The translations under genes were made by a program, and so were the position numbers. The notes below the pieces were generated by a model. That model was not told where the DNA came from. It did not search any database and saw nothing but the letters and a program-made list of their open reading frames with translations. From Pirellulaceae bacterium (GTDB lineage Bacteria; Planctomycetota; Planctomycetia; Pirellulales; Pirellulaceae), in NCBI GenBank assembly GCA_023382975.1, contig JAHDXO010000050.1, positions 1 to 64,000 on the forward strand: DNA of 64,000 nt, in the 5' to 3' direction. Below, one piece after another: positions 9,157-17,019 of the stretch. Each line of letters begins with the position of its first letter. The stretch's first letter is position 1.

Positions 9157-9888
9157 CTACTGCATTTTTCGTGTGATACATACGCCCCAACGAGACGCGT
9201 CGACCAGGACGGATTCCAGATCTGGATTCTCCGTGATCGCCTTGAAGTAGTCGTCCATCATGTGGGCCTGACCGGAGGAATCGTGAGCGATGATCAGCCC
9301 GCCCTTCCGAACCAGGGGCAGAAGCTTGGCGAGATAATCGCAAAAACCCTCTTTCTCCGCGTCGAGCAACACGACGTCGATAGGGCCTTCGAGCTTCTTG
9401 ATCGTTTCATGGGCGTCCCCTTCCACCAGCGTCACGAGACCTTCGACGCCCGCTCGCTTGAAGTTCGCCTTTGCCATCGCGATCCGCTGCGGGTCGATCT
9501 CATGCGTGGTAAGCTTCCCGCCCGTGGACCGCAGCGCTAGGCAGAACCACATCGCCGAGTAGCCGTTGGCCGTGCCCAGTTCCACGACGTGCTTTGCTTC
9601 CAGCGATTCGGCGAGGATTCGCATGAGCCGGCCATCTTCCGGCAGCACGTTGCCCATTCCGGTCGACTGGTTGTCCTGCATGTCGTCCATCACCGAGATG
9701 ATTCGCTGCTCGGCTTCGTCGCGCGCCCGCGGATGGCGAGTGAGCCATTGACGTGAAACTTCCTCGGCGGTCGGAGGCCGCCGTCTCGTCGCCTGCTCGG
9801 GAGCCTGGCCCCACAAGGTCGCGACCATCATTGCTCCGACGACAGTCGCTCCGACTGCACGCGATGTCCATCGCATGAAATTCATCAT
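9157..9888 (-). CDS. Exported O-methyltransferase-like protein (class I SAM fold)
   Basis: The product has 243 residues. The start (ATGATG after CCGGGAGAACG) gives a hydrophobic leader, RAVGATVVGAMMVATLWGQ, that looks like a Sec signal. The rest is an O-methyltransferase family 3 (catechol-OMT-like) domain: the glycine motif ELGTANGYSAMW at about residues 101-112, motif II acid in THEIDPQRIAMAK, and DVVLLDAEKEGF with the metal-binding Asp. SAM is normally cytoplasmic, so an exported enzyme is odd; such leaders do occur on annotated methyltransferases from planctomycetes, and the leader could be a membrane anchor. It follows the DUF6259-like gene on the same strand with about 140 bases between. 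Confidence 0.78.
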   Translation of the reverse strand: MMNFMRWTSRAVGATVVGAMMVATLWGQAPEQATRRRPPTAEEVSRQWLTRHPRARDEAEQRIISVMDDMQDNQSTGMGNVLPEDGRLMRILAESLEAKHVVELGTANGYSAMWFCLALRSTGGKLTTHEIDPQRIAMAKANFKRAGVEGLVTLVEGDAHETIKKLEGPIDVVLLDAEKEGFCDYLAKLLPLVRKGGLIIAHDSSGQAHMMDDYFKAITENPDLESVLVDASRWGVCITRKMQ

Positions 9889-10027
9889 CGTTCTCCCGGG
9901 GTTTCATTCGGTTCGTGTTGGCGAAAACTCTATCTGCAAAACGTCGGCAGGTAATCGTGAAAGGTGCGTCGCGACGACCGGTTGGCTTCGACCATCTGGG
10001 GATTCCTCGGACAACGATTGATAGAGA

Positions 10028-12277
10028 TCATTCCCGTGTCATCGAGCCACGACCTGTCGATCGCACACCGACCGGCGGAGACGGAGTTTCATCCCGCCGC
10101 TGAAAGACAACGGCCCCCAACCGGCCCGGACTCAAAGGCCACGACAACAGGTCGCCCGCAACAGCGTCATGTTGCTCCTCTCGGCTTGCACCCGCATGAA
10201 CCGTGGCACGCCATCGGCCCGGCTCGGGCACTCGAACTCGCAGTGTTACCGCCTGCTCCAGGGTATTCACCGCAAACACACCGACGCCGCCAAGGCCGTC
10301 GTCCCAGGCACTCTGAATGACCTGCGGCACGTCGATCACCTGCGGTTGGCGCAGTTCGCGGCCTCTGATCTGGCGGACCTCCCTGCGAAGCGACGGGGCA
10401 TCAACGATCAGCGGGGGCCGCATCCGGCCATAGAGCAGGAACGGCTTGGCATGGGTTTCCATCGCGGCGAAGTAGTCGCCCAGCAGCCTGAGCCCGCCGG
10501 GTGGCATGGCGTCCGGGCGGTCGGCGGCCGCGTTCCAGAAGGCCAGACTGGGAACCTGCCCGTAGATGAGCATCGCCGCCAGATCCCAGCTTGAGCGGCT
10601 GTTGGCCGTGACCCAGCCGAAGATCACGGGGACGTGCTCGTGATACAGATACTGAGCCAAGGGGACCAGGCCCGGGGTGGTCGATTCGTGAAAGAAGCGG
10701 GCCTGATAGGCATGGATGTCCATGTTCAGCAATTCCGAGCAGCTCTCCTTCGTCACGAAAAAGTCCGTCAGGCCGCGCCGCGCGGCCTCAGCGCGGATCT
10801 CGCGGAACGATTCGCGAGTCACTGCGGTGGACCATGGTCCGCACGGCACGGGATGACCATGCGTGGCGTCGAAGCAGCTCTCCACGCCGTCGGGATACGG
10901 ACCGTGATCCTGGTCGTCGTGAATCACGGCGACGCCCAAGTCGAACAGCGACCGCGCTGTCTCAGGCAAGAACGTGCGGCCGGCAGACGTGCCGCGGCAC
11001 AGCCGATGGCTGTCCCTGCCTTCGGACTGGAATGTCAGCAGTTCCCCGTTGCGCATCCGCTCGCAATTCCGATCCCCGTCCTGCTGTGCAAAGAAACCGG
11101 CCAGTTCGCGATTGCCGGCGGACGAGGCGCCTTGCGAATGCGTCGTCCAGCGATACCCGGAGATGAACCCGCTCACGGTGATTCCCCGTTCCTTCAGCCG
11201 CGATGCGAGAGTACGAAATTGGTCTTCGCCAATCGACGGCGGAAAATAGTCGATGCCCACCCAGTTCCCGTGCTTCTCCCAACCCAGGGGCCGATAGATG
11301 ATGGGCACGTCAAACCGCTCGCCCCACGCGGCCAAGCGATCGGGAAGATCGGTCAGATCCTCCTTCTCGATCTGTGTCGAAATGCACAGCGGCGGATGGC
11401 GGAGAAGCTCGGGGGCATCCTGGCGTTCGCGCAGCGGCGTGTTCGACCAAGGTTGAGCTGTCGCCCAGACGCGATAGACCTCCGCAGCGTCCTGCCAGGT
11501 CCCACCGCAGAACGACAGCCGCGTGTGATACGGCATTTCCCACCTGCGTGCCGGCTCGTACGGCATCTGGTGCCGAACTCCGAACATCGCCGTCGAGCGA
11601 AGATTCGTAAACCCAAAGGCCTTCACTTGGCCCTCGCCGTCATCGGTCCAAAGCAGGAAACCGCCGGCCGCCCCCACGCAGGCGATCATCTGGGCGAACA
11701 AGTGCGCCGGGTATGGCCGCCACATCGGCGGCTGACTCAACGGGGAAAAACGTCCCTCGAACATCGGGAACAGGTACCGCTTCTCTTCGCCACCAGTCGA
11801 CCGCGGCGTCAGCAGGACGGGAAATGTCACCTGCCCAACGGCCAGGGCCGCATCCTTCGGCTCGGCGGCCATCCACCAATGCGTTTCGCCGGGCGACGGG
11901 CTCAACCGGACCCGCACACGAGCGGTGACTCTTGGATGCTCGAACTCGATCTCTGCCGCGTCCGCCGCGCGGTGGCTGACCTGTGACGTCATCTGCGCTG
12001 CATCGACTTCGCCCGCAGGCTGGACGCCGTCGACCAGTTGGATCCGGAACAAGCCACGATCCGGATCCGCCTCGGGGGAAACGTGCTGGACCGACCTTGC
12101 CTTGTCCAGAAGCGACACGATGCGGCCGTCCCGCAAGACGACTCGGGTCGAGGCGTTTTCGAGGGTGACTTCGTTCGCGACGTCCGCATGCTCCAACGCT
12201 GGCGCTGCGCCAAACATCGCTGCCAGCGACAGAAGCGACCCCACCACGATGGTCACGTGCCTTGTTGCCTCCGCCAT
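10028..12277 (-). CDS. Secreted TIM-barrel glycosidase-like protein (DUF6259-like)
   Basis: The ATG at 12277 follows GGGAGAACCGATC and gives 749 residues with a Sec signal (MAEATRHVTIVVGSLLSLAA). The N-terminal 250 residues look like the beta-sandwich before the barrel (ENASTRVVLRDGRIVSLLDK is typical of such domains). The middle is barrel-like: DVPIIYRPLGWEKHGNWVG, ITVSGFISGYRW, AVIHDDQDHG and FFVTKESCSELLN, with paired acidic residues. Length and order resemble DUF6259 proteins found in carbohydrate-use clusters; this is from memory and uncertain. The C-terminus (VTLRVRVPEPGRW) looks like a small beta domain. Substrate unknown. Confidence 0.68.
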   Translation of the reverse strand: MAEATRHVTIVVGSLLSLAAMFGAAPALEHADVANEVTLENASTRVVLRDGRIVSLLDKARSVQHVSPEADPDRGLFRIQLVDGVQPAGEVDAAQMTSQVSHRAADAAEIEFEHPRVTARVRVRLSPSPGETHWWMAAEPKDAALAVGQVTFPVLLTPRSTGGEEKRYLFPMFEGRFSPLSQPPMWRPYPAHLFAQMIACVGAAGGFLLWTDDGEGQVKAFGFTNLRSTAMFGVRHQMPYEPARRWEMPYHTRLSFCGGTWQDAAEVYRVWATAQPWSNTPLRERQDAPELLRHPPLCISTQIEKEDLTDLPDRLAAWGERFDVPIIYRPLGWEKHGNWVGIDYFPPSIGEDQFRTLASRLKERGITVSGFISGYRWTTHSQGASSAGNRELAGFFAQQDGDRNCERMRNGELLTFQSEGRDSHRLCRGTSAGRTFLPETARSLFDLGVAVIHDDQDHGPYPDGVESCFDATHGHPVPCGPWSTAVTRESFREIRAEAARRGLTDFFVTKESCSELLNMDIHAYQARFFHESTTPGLVPLAQYLYHEHVPVIFGWVTANSRSSWDLAAMLIYGQVPSLAFWNAAADRPDAMPPGGLRLLGDYFAAMETHAKPFLLYGRMRPPLIVDAPSLRREVRQIRGRELRQPQVIDVPQVIQSAWDDGLGGVGVFAVNTLEQAVTLRVRVPEPGRWRATVHAGASREEQHDAVAGDLLSWPLSPGRLGAVVFQRRDETPSPPVGVRSTGRGSMTRE

Positions 12278-12332
12278 GATCGGTTCTCCCAGTTCTTCCA
12301 AGTCGCTTGGCAGTGACTGACCGCGCGACTGG

Positions 12333-12776
12333 TCAGTAATCCAACGTCAGAATTCTTCCCTTGGTGAACGAGAAGAAGCGGTCCTTGTCGGCGATCTGCA
12401 CGCCGGGTGCGAGGTCGTCGGCCGTCTTGCCGGCCGCTTTCAGGCATCCGGGGCAAGCCATCAAGATCACTCCCTTTTTCGGCAACGCCGCCAGTTGTGT
12501 CCGGGACGACGGGAAATGCGAGTAGGATAGGTCGTCGCTGCTTTTCAAAACGACGTCGATCCCCTTGATGTCGAAGTACACCAGAACGTCCCGGTCCACG
12601 GACATGATGTCCGCCATGCTCAGCGCCATCAGCACGCGATGCGGGTCGTCGCCGCCGTGGCTGACATGGATGAACACCCCGTCCCGCGGCTGCTCGGCAA
12701 CCGCCGTGGCAACGCCCGTCGAGGCGAACAGTATGGACACCAAACAAGCCATCTGGAGAATCGTCTTCGCTGTCAT
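12333..12776 (-). CDS. Exported DsrE/DsrF-like sulfur-relay protein
   Basis: The product has 147 residues; the start follows GAGGAGCATCATC. A Sec signal (MTAKTILQMACLVSILFAST) precedes a DsrE-like fold of about 115 residues: GVFIHVSHGGDDPHRVLMAL, then VLVYFDIKGIDVVLK, then GVILMACPGCLKAAG. The CPGC pair is where DsrE-type proteins often carry the sulfur-binding Cys. Proteins of this family move sulfur or sense thiols, mostly in the cytoplasm; export suggests a periplasmic role such as thiol or copper handling, which is inference. It lies 55 bases upstream of the DUF6259-like gene on the same strand. Confidence 0.78.
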   Translation of the reverse strand: MTAKTILQMACLVSILFASTGVATAVAEQPRDGVFIHVSHGGDDPHRVLMALSMADIMSVDRDVLVYFDIKGIDVVLKSSDDLSYSHFPSSRTQLAALPKKGVILMACPGCLKAAGKTADDLAPGVQIADKDRFFSFTKGRILTLDY

Positions 12777-13083
12777 GATGATGCTCCTCGATTCAGGTAG
12801 AGACTCGACTCAACGGCGTTCATCAGCTTAAGCCCAACATATCTTGAAATCAACATGCAGCGTCGCGGCCGTGAATGGCCGGCGCTTGGCGGATCGAGCG
12901 GTTCGAACTCGCCGGTTCGCACCTCCCGGCGCGACTTCTCACGCTGAACTCAAGAAATTTCCATTTCCGCAAGCCTGGATTTGAATTCGAGATACATCGA
13001 TTCCGGGGCAGCGAAGCCATTTTCTTTTCGAGCGCGGGCTTGACAGACCGAACCGTCGGACGGAGAATTCGAGCACAGTTAAT
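12777..13083. other. Divergent intergenic region, no gene seen
   Basis: This stretch separates the minus-strand cluster from the plus-strand hemP operon, so it should hold promoters for both directions. I see no protein-like frame and no clear -35/-10 pair. It turns AT-rich towards the Fur-type site at 13084. Confidence 0.5.
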
Positions 13084-13102
13084 GATAGTGAATCTCAATT
13101 TC
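13084..13102 (+). promoter_or_regulatory. Probable Fur box upstream of hemP
   Basis: The sequence GATAGTGAATCTCAATTTC matches the classical 19-bp Fur consensus at 13 of 19 positions, including both GATA and TTC ends. It lies in an AT-rich stretch in an otherwise GC-rich region, about 78 bases before the hemP start, where an iron-responsive operator is expected. No promoter could be assigned with certainty. The inferred effect is repression of the hemP operon when iron is plentiful. Confidence 0.6.
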
Positions 13103-13179
13103 ATTTGTTTCGCGAGCCGGTACCCGGGTGGGCTTTTGTGCGTTCTCCGGGGTGTGGCACGCGAGTGGAGACAGCGGCG

Positions 13180-13365
13180 ATGACCGGCCCGGCAGTGCCG
13201 ACGGAACCCGACCGCAGGGCGGCATCCGAGGAAGGGCTGTCATGCGTTCCGACGGTGCGCAGCGAAGAACTTCTGCAAGGAGGCCGGGAAGTACGGATCG
13301 TTCACAGCGGCCAGGTCTATCGCCTACAAGTGACGCGAAACAACAAACTGATTTTGCAGAAATGA
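13180..13365 (+). CDS. hemP: HemP-family haemin uptake protein
   Basis: The product is a 61-residue protein. The last 35 residues are a full HemP domain: VRSEELLQGGREVRIVHSGQ, then VYRLQVTRNNKLILQK at the C-terminus. The signature 'yrLr.Tr.gKLiLtK' is diagnostic for this small family, encoded next to haem uptake genes in many bacteria, where it is needed for haem use or induction of the receptor. I chose the ATG at 13180 (GTGGAG upstream) because HemP proteins are 50-65 residues; the frame stays open to 13105. A Fur-type site lies 78 bases upstream. Its position ahead of an ExbB-DUF2149-CobN-like module supports an iron/haem role for the whole group. Confidence 0.8.
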   Translation: MTGPAVPTEPDRRAASEEGLSCVPTVRSEELLQGGREVRIVHSGQVYRLQVTRNNKLILQK

Positions 13366-13630
13366 ACCACTCCGCCCGATCTGCCGCGGCGGAAGAACCC
13401 GGATCGAGAAACCGCATACCGCAAGAAAGGAGGTTCGAATCCAGCGCTGAAAGCAGTCAGCGTTTGTCCTGCTGAAGATCGTCAATTCCGCCAGCCAGCC
13501 CCACGCTTGTTCGGACTTTCGCAAGCCAGCTAGCCAGCTCCTCATTCACAAACCGTTTTGGCCGCCGCGCCGCCGACGCTCCACGAGTGTCGTCCGGTGG
13601 GCGCCGAGATTTCTTCCAGGAGCGTTTCCC

Positions 13631-14623
13631 ATGCGAAAGAGAAGAACTGCGTTTACTTTGATCGAGTTGCTGGTCGTGATCGCCATCATCGGCATTCTGG
13701 TGGCTTTGTTGCTGCCTGCCGTGCAAGCGGCCCGCGAGGCCGCTCGGCGCACCGAGTGCGCGAACAACTTCAAGCAAGCCGGTTTGGCATTGCACAACTA
13801 TCACAGCGTCTTCCGCTGCCTGCCGGGAATCGGGAGTTCGAGTCCGACCGCTTATTCGGTGCTGGCGCAAAGTCTGCCGTTTGCCGAACAGGTGAGTCTG
13901 CGGGACTTGATCGATTTCTCCCAGCCCATCTACTCGGGCGGCGGTCACGCCGGACCGGCCAGTATCGTTTCGGCCAACCGCGAAGCGGCTCGGACTCGCG
14001 TCGACATGTTCCGCTGCCCGAGCGACGGTCAGCAGGATCTGTTCTCGGCCTTCGACTGCAATGGTGCGGGCGGTGAAGCGTATCGGGGGTCGAACCTCGT
14101 CGTCAGCACCGGTTCGGGGCGGAATTCCACCTGGGATCTCCGCCAGCGGACCGACGGTTTGTTCTATTTCTCCTCGGCCTCCGGATTTCGGGATGTGCTC
14201 GATGGGACCAGCAACGCGGTGCTGCTGTCCGAGACGCTTTTGGGCAACGGAGTCAGCAGCGGCCCGCGGCCGCCCAAGCCGCACGAAGCCGTGGCGTGGA
14301 TCGGGCATGCCATGCATACCAATCCCGACGTCGCGGCGTTGTCGAACGGACCGGTTCACGCCTGGCACGGCTACCGCGGATACGCCTGGATCTCGGGCAA
14401 GTCGTACAGCACGACGTTCAGCACGTACGATCCGCCCAATCCCGCGCACCCCGACGTGTGCCAATTGGCTTACGGCTGGTTCGCCGCGCGCAGCTTCCAC
14501 CCCGGCGGCGTCAATGTATGTCTGGTCGATGGCAGCGTTCGGTTCGTGACAAACGACATCCAGCGGACGACCTGGAACAATCTGGGCAGCATCGCCGACG
14601 GCGAGGTAATCGGGAACTACTAA
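13631..14623 (+). CDS. DUF1559 pseudopilin-like protein
   Basis: The product has 330 residues with a type IV prepilin-like N-terminus: short basic leader, then FTLIELLVVIAIIGILVALL with the Glu at +5 and the typical AREAARR continuation. The C-terminus ends with the DUF1559 tail HPGGVNVCLVDGSVRF. DUF1559 proteins are hugely expanded in planctomycetes and are thought to be exported, possibly forming or decorating surface fibres. This one stands second in the presumed haem operon, 265 bases after hemP and 26 before the lipoprotein gene, so it may be a surface component of that system (inference from position). Confidence 0.9.
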   Translation: MRKRRTAFTLIELLVVIAIIGILVALLLPAVQAAREAARRTECANNFKQAGLALHNYHSVFRCLPGIGSSSPTAYSVLAQSLPFAEQVSLRDLIDFSQPIYSGGGHAGPASIVSANREAARTRVDMFRCPSDGQQDLFSAFDCNGAGGEAYRGSNLVVSTGSGRNSTWDLRQRTDGLFYFSSASGFRDVLDGTSNAVLLSETLLGNGVSSGPRPPKPHEAVAWIGHAMHTNPDVAALSNGPVHAWHGYRGYAWISGKSYSTTFSTYDPPNPAHPDVCQLAYGWFAARSFHPGGVNVCLVDGSVRFVTNDIQRTTWNNLGSIADGEVIGNY

Positions 14624-14649
14624 CGGCTGGGGCAAGGGGAAGAGTCGCT

Positions 14650-15192
14650 ATGTTTGCACTGGAAACTGTACGACGGACGTCGTCCATCGAGCCGCGCGGG
14701 AGTGTACTTTCGACGGACGAGGACGTGCGTCGTCCAACCGATTCGGCTGGCGCTTGGGGGTTCGCCGCGGTGGTGTTGCTGATCGCGGTGCTGGCCGCTG
14801 GTTGCGGGTCGTCCGATCCGCGAGGCCCGCGCATGGCCGTGCGCGGCGAGGTGCGACTGGACGGCCAGCCCCTGTCGGCCGGAGTGATCTTGTTCCACTG
14901 CGGCGACGGTGACGACCGGCTGTCGGCCGTAGGGTACATCGAGGACGGTGTTTTCGAGATCGCTGCCAAAGACGGGCCTTTCGCCGGCACGGCGGCGATC
15001 GAATTCCAGGCCAAGCCGATCCCGCAAGACCAGCTCGAAGTGGAACTGGAGCGGGCAGCCAAAGCCAGGAAGCCACCGCAATTGGCAGTCGTTCCGATTC
15101 CGCCGCAATACGGACCGCAGTCCGAGTTGACGGTCGAGGTGACTCGGAGCGGCCAGAATCGATTCGATTTCAATTTGAGGAGCAAACGGTGA
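14650..15192 (+). CDS. Lipoprotein with carboxypeptidase-regulatory-like domain
   Basis: The product has 180 residues. A hydrophobic segment, FAAVVLLIAVLAAGCGSS, ends in a lipobox (LAAGC), preceded by an unusually long 37-residue N-terminal region, so a later start is possible. The mature part has the transthyretin-like pattern common in planctomycete lipoproteins that follow DUF1559 genes: RGEVRLDGQPLSAGVILFHC, then GYIEDGVFEIAAKDGPFAG. Such beta-sandwiches are usually binding or surface modules. DUF1559 plus this lipoprotein is a recurring planctomycete pair. Its stop overlaps a possible GTG of the Kelch gene. Confidence 0.8.
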   Translation: MFALETVRRTSSIEPRGSVLSTDEDVRRPTDSAGAWGFAAVVLLIAVLAAGCGSSDPRGPRMAVRGEVRLDGQPLSAGVILFHCGDGDDRLSAVGYIEDGVFEIAAKDGPFAGTAAIEFQAKPIPQDQLEVELERAAKARKPPQLAVVPIPPQYGPQSELTVEVTRSGQNRFDFNLRSKR

Positions 15193-15224
15193 ATCCCTAT
15201 CCAAGAGATCCAGGAGACAAGAAG

Positions 15225-16205
15225 ATGACAAATGCTGTGCTTTCCTGCGCGGGAATGGTCTTGGCGACTTTCGCCTGCCTGACCCCGCCGACCGCTTGGG
15301 CCGTCGACTATCCGCCGCTGCCGCGGACCGTGACCAGCTTCGGCGCTGCGGTGACCGGCGACGCCCTCTACCTGTACGGCGGGCATACCGGGCGGGCGCA
15401 CCATTATTACCACGAGGGCCAGAGCAACACGTTGTGGCGTCTGGATCTGAAGCAGCCCGAGGCGTGGGAGAAACTAGGCGAAGGGCCCGGATTGCAAGGT
15501 CTGGCCATGGTCGCTCACGGCGGCAAACTGTACCGCATCGGCGGCTTCACGGCTCGAAATCCCGAAGACCAGGACGCGGATCTGTGGTCGCAAGCCGCCG
15601 TGGCCTGCTACGACCCCGCGGTCGGCCGATGGCAGGATCTGCCGCCGTTGCCCGAGCCGCGCTCGTCGTTCGACGCCGCCGTGCTGGACGGCAAGATCTA
15701 CGTGATCGGCGGCTGGAAGATCGCGGGCGGCCGGGATGCGACGTGGCACAAGACCGCCTGGACGATGGATTTGTCAGCCGACTCGCCGTCCTGGCAAGCG
15801 TTGCCGGAACCGCCGTTCGAGCGACGAGCCTTGGCCGTCGCAGCGTTCGACGGCAAGGTGTTCGCCATCGGAGGCATGCAACGCGAAGGCGGGCCGACCA
15901 CGCGAGTCGACATCTACGACACGGCCGATGGCCGCTGGTCCCAGGGGCCGAGCCTGCAAGGCGAACCGATGGACGGCTTCGGGTGTTCCGCCTTCGCCGC
16001 CGGGGGGCGTCTGTATGTCACCACGTCCAAAGGAAACCTCCAACGGTTGACCGGCGACGGCCGCTCATGGGAAATCGTGCGGCAACTGGAAACCGCGCGC
16101 TTCTTCCACCGCTTGCTGCCTCTGCCCGGCGATCGCCTACTGTCCGTCGGCGGAGCGAACATGAACGAGGGCAAGTTCGAAGGTCTGGAGATCATCGTCC
16201 CTTAA
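15225..16205 (+). CDS. Exported Kelch-repeat beta-propeller
   Basis: I chose the ATG at 15225 (326 residues), which follows CAGGAGACAAGAAG and gives a Sec signal ending TAWA; a GTG at 15189 overlapping the previous stop is possible. Repeats with the Kelch 'YvxGG' core occur six times: LYLYGGHTGRA, LYRIGGFTARN, IYVIGGWKIAGG, VFAIGGMQREGG, LYVTTSKGN (degenerate) and LLSVGGANMNEG, which fits a six-bladed propeller. The propeller presumably binds a ligand or protein in the periplasm or at the surface. A Kelch protein inside an ExbB/CobN-type operon is not something I know from the Hmu systems of Bacteroidetes; it could replace a haem-binding protein such as HmuY (speculative). Confidence 0.82.
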   Translation: MTNAVLSCAGMVLATFACLTPPTAWAVDYPPLPRTVTSFGAAVTGDALYLYGGHTGRAHHYYHEGQSNTLWRLDLKQPEAWEKLGEGPGLQGLAMVAHGGKLYRIGGFTARNPEDQDADLWSQAAVACYDPAVGRWQDLPPLPEPRSSFDAAVLDGKIYVIGGWKIAGGRDATWHKTAWTMDLSADSPSWQALPEPPFERRALAVAAFDGKVFAIGGMQREGGPTTRVDIYDTADGRWSQGPSLQGEPMDGFGCSAFAAGGRLYVTTSKGNLQRLTGDGRSWEIVRQLETARFFHRLLPLPGDRLLSVGGANMNEGKFEGLEIIVP

Positions 16206-16263
16206 CCCCCATCCGATGACAGCGCCACCGGCTGTGCCCGGCGTTTTCGACAGGGAGTACCTC

Positions 16264-17019
16264 ATGCAAGTATGGTTCGCATCCTGGCTTGGTGCCTTCA
16301 CGGCGCATCCGTTTGGCTGGCTGATGCTCGGCCTCGGCTGCCTGACGGTTTGGCAGACCGCGGCCGGGTTGGGCCGGTCGCGGCAATGGCCGCTGTTGCC
16401 GCTGGTGTTCGGATTGACGGCGCTGACGGGCTTTCTGGTCAATCCGCTGGCCGACGCCAGCACCTCCCAGCAATTGCGCGCTGCCCTCGGCCGTCAAGAC
16501 GTCGTGACTTGGTTGGCAATCGTGCAAATGCTGCTGGCCGCGGCCGCGATCGCGTGCAGCCTGAAGATGCTGGACAATCGCCGTGCGGGGCGGTGGGCGC
16601 TTCCGCTGGGCGCGGTCCACGTGCTGCCGGCGCCGCTGCTGATCGTGGTGCTGTTGTATTGCGAGCAGGCATGGCTCGAAGCGTTGGTTGGTGCGCGTCC
16701 CGAGGCAGTCGGGCGGAACATCGGTCTGGCCACCGCCGCGCTGTTGACCGGCGCGGCCGGCTTGGCGATGTGCCTACCGCCTCGCCGCGTGGCCGGCGCT
16801 CATCTGCTGGCGTCCGGCATGGTCATCCTGGTCTGTATGTTCGTTCCCTTGCTCCCGTTGCCGCTGCCAGGCATGCGATTGGTGATCGAACCTCTGGACG
16901 AAACCGCTCGTTGGACGTCGATCACCGTCGCCGTGGGCGCCGCCGCCGTTTTGCTCGCGGGCTTCCTGTTTCGCACCCCTCGTTTCATGAAACATCGATT
17001 GGAGAGAACGCCATCATGA
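16264..17019 (+). CDS. Polytopic membrane protein, HmuT-like position
   Basis: The product has 251 residues from an ATG after CAGGGAGTACCTC; an in-frame ATG at 16216 is less likely. About seven hydrophobic segments are visible, e.g. WLMLGLGCLTVWQTAAGL, WLAIVQMLLAAAAIACSL, LLIVVLLYC, GMVILVCMFVPLLPL and ITVAVGAAAVLLAGFLF. No family motif is recognised. It overlaps the next gene by four bases (ATGA), so the two are probably translationally coupled. In the hmuSTUV-type clusters a membrane protein of similar size stands beside the ExbB-like and DUF2149 genes, hence the comparison, which rests on order rather than on sequence. Confidence 0.68.
   Translation: MQVWFASWLGAFTAHPFGWLMLGLGCLTVWQTAAGLGRSRQWPLLPLVFGLTALTGFLVNPLADASTSQQLRAALGRQDVVTWLAIVQMLLAAAAIACSLKMLDNRRAGRWALPLGAVHVLPAPLLIVVLLYCEQAWLEALVGARPEAVGRNIGLATAALLTGAAGLAMCLPPRRVAGAHLLASGMVILVCMFVPLLPLPLPGMRLVIEPLDETARWTSITVAVGAAAVLLAGFLFRTPRFMKHRLERTPS

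Noticed and set aside
13105..13179. Longer hemP with an upstream start
   Set aside because: HemP proteins are 50-65 residues and the added part has no conserved text; the ATG at 13180 fits better.
13434..13445. tRNA T-loop-like GGTTCGAATCC
   Set aside because: The bases on both sides do not pair into a T stem and no D or anticodon arm fits upstream.
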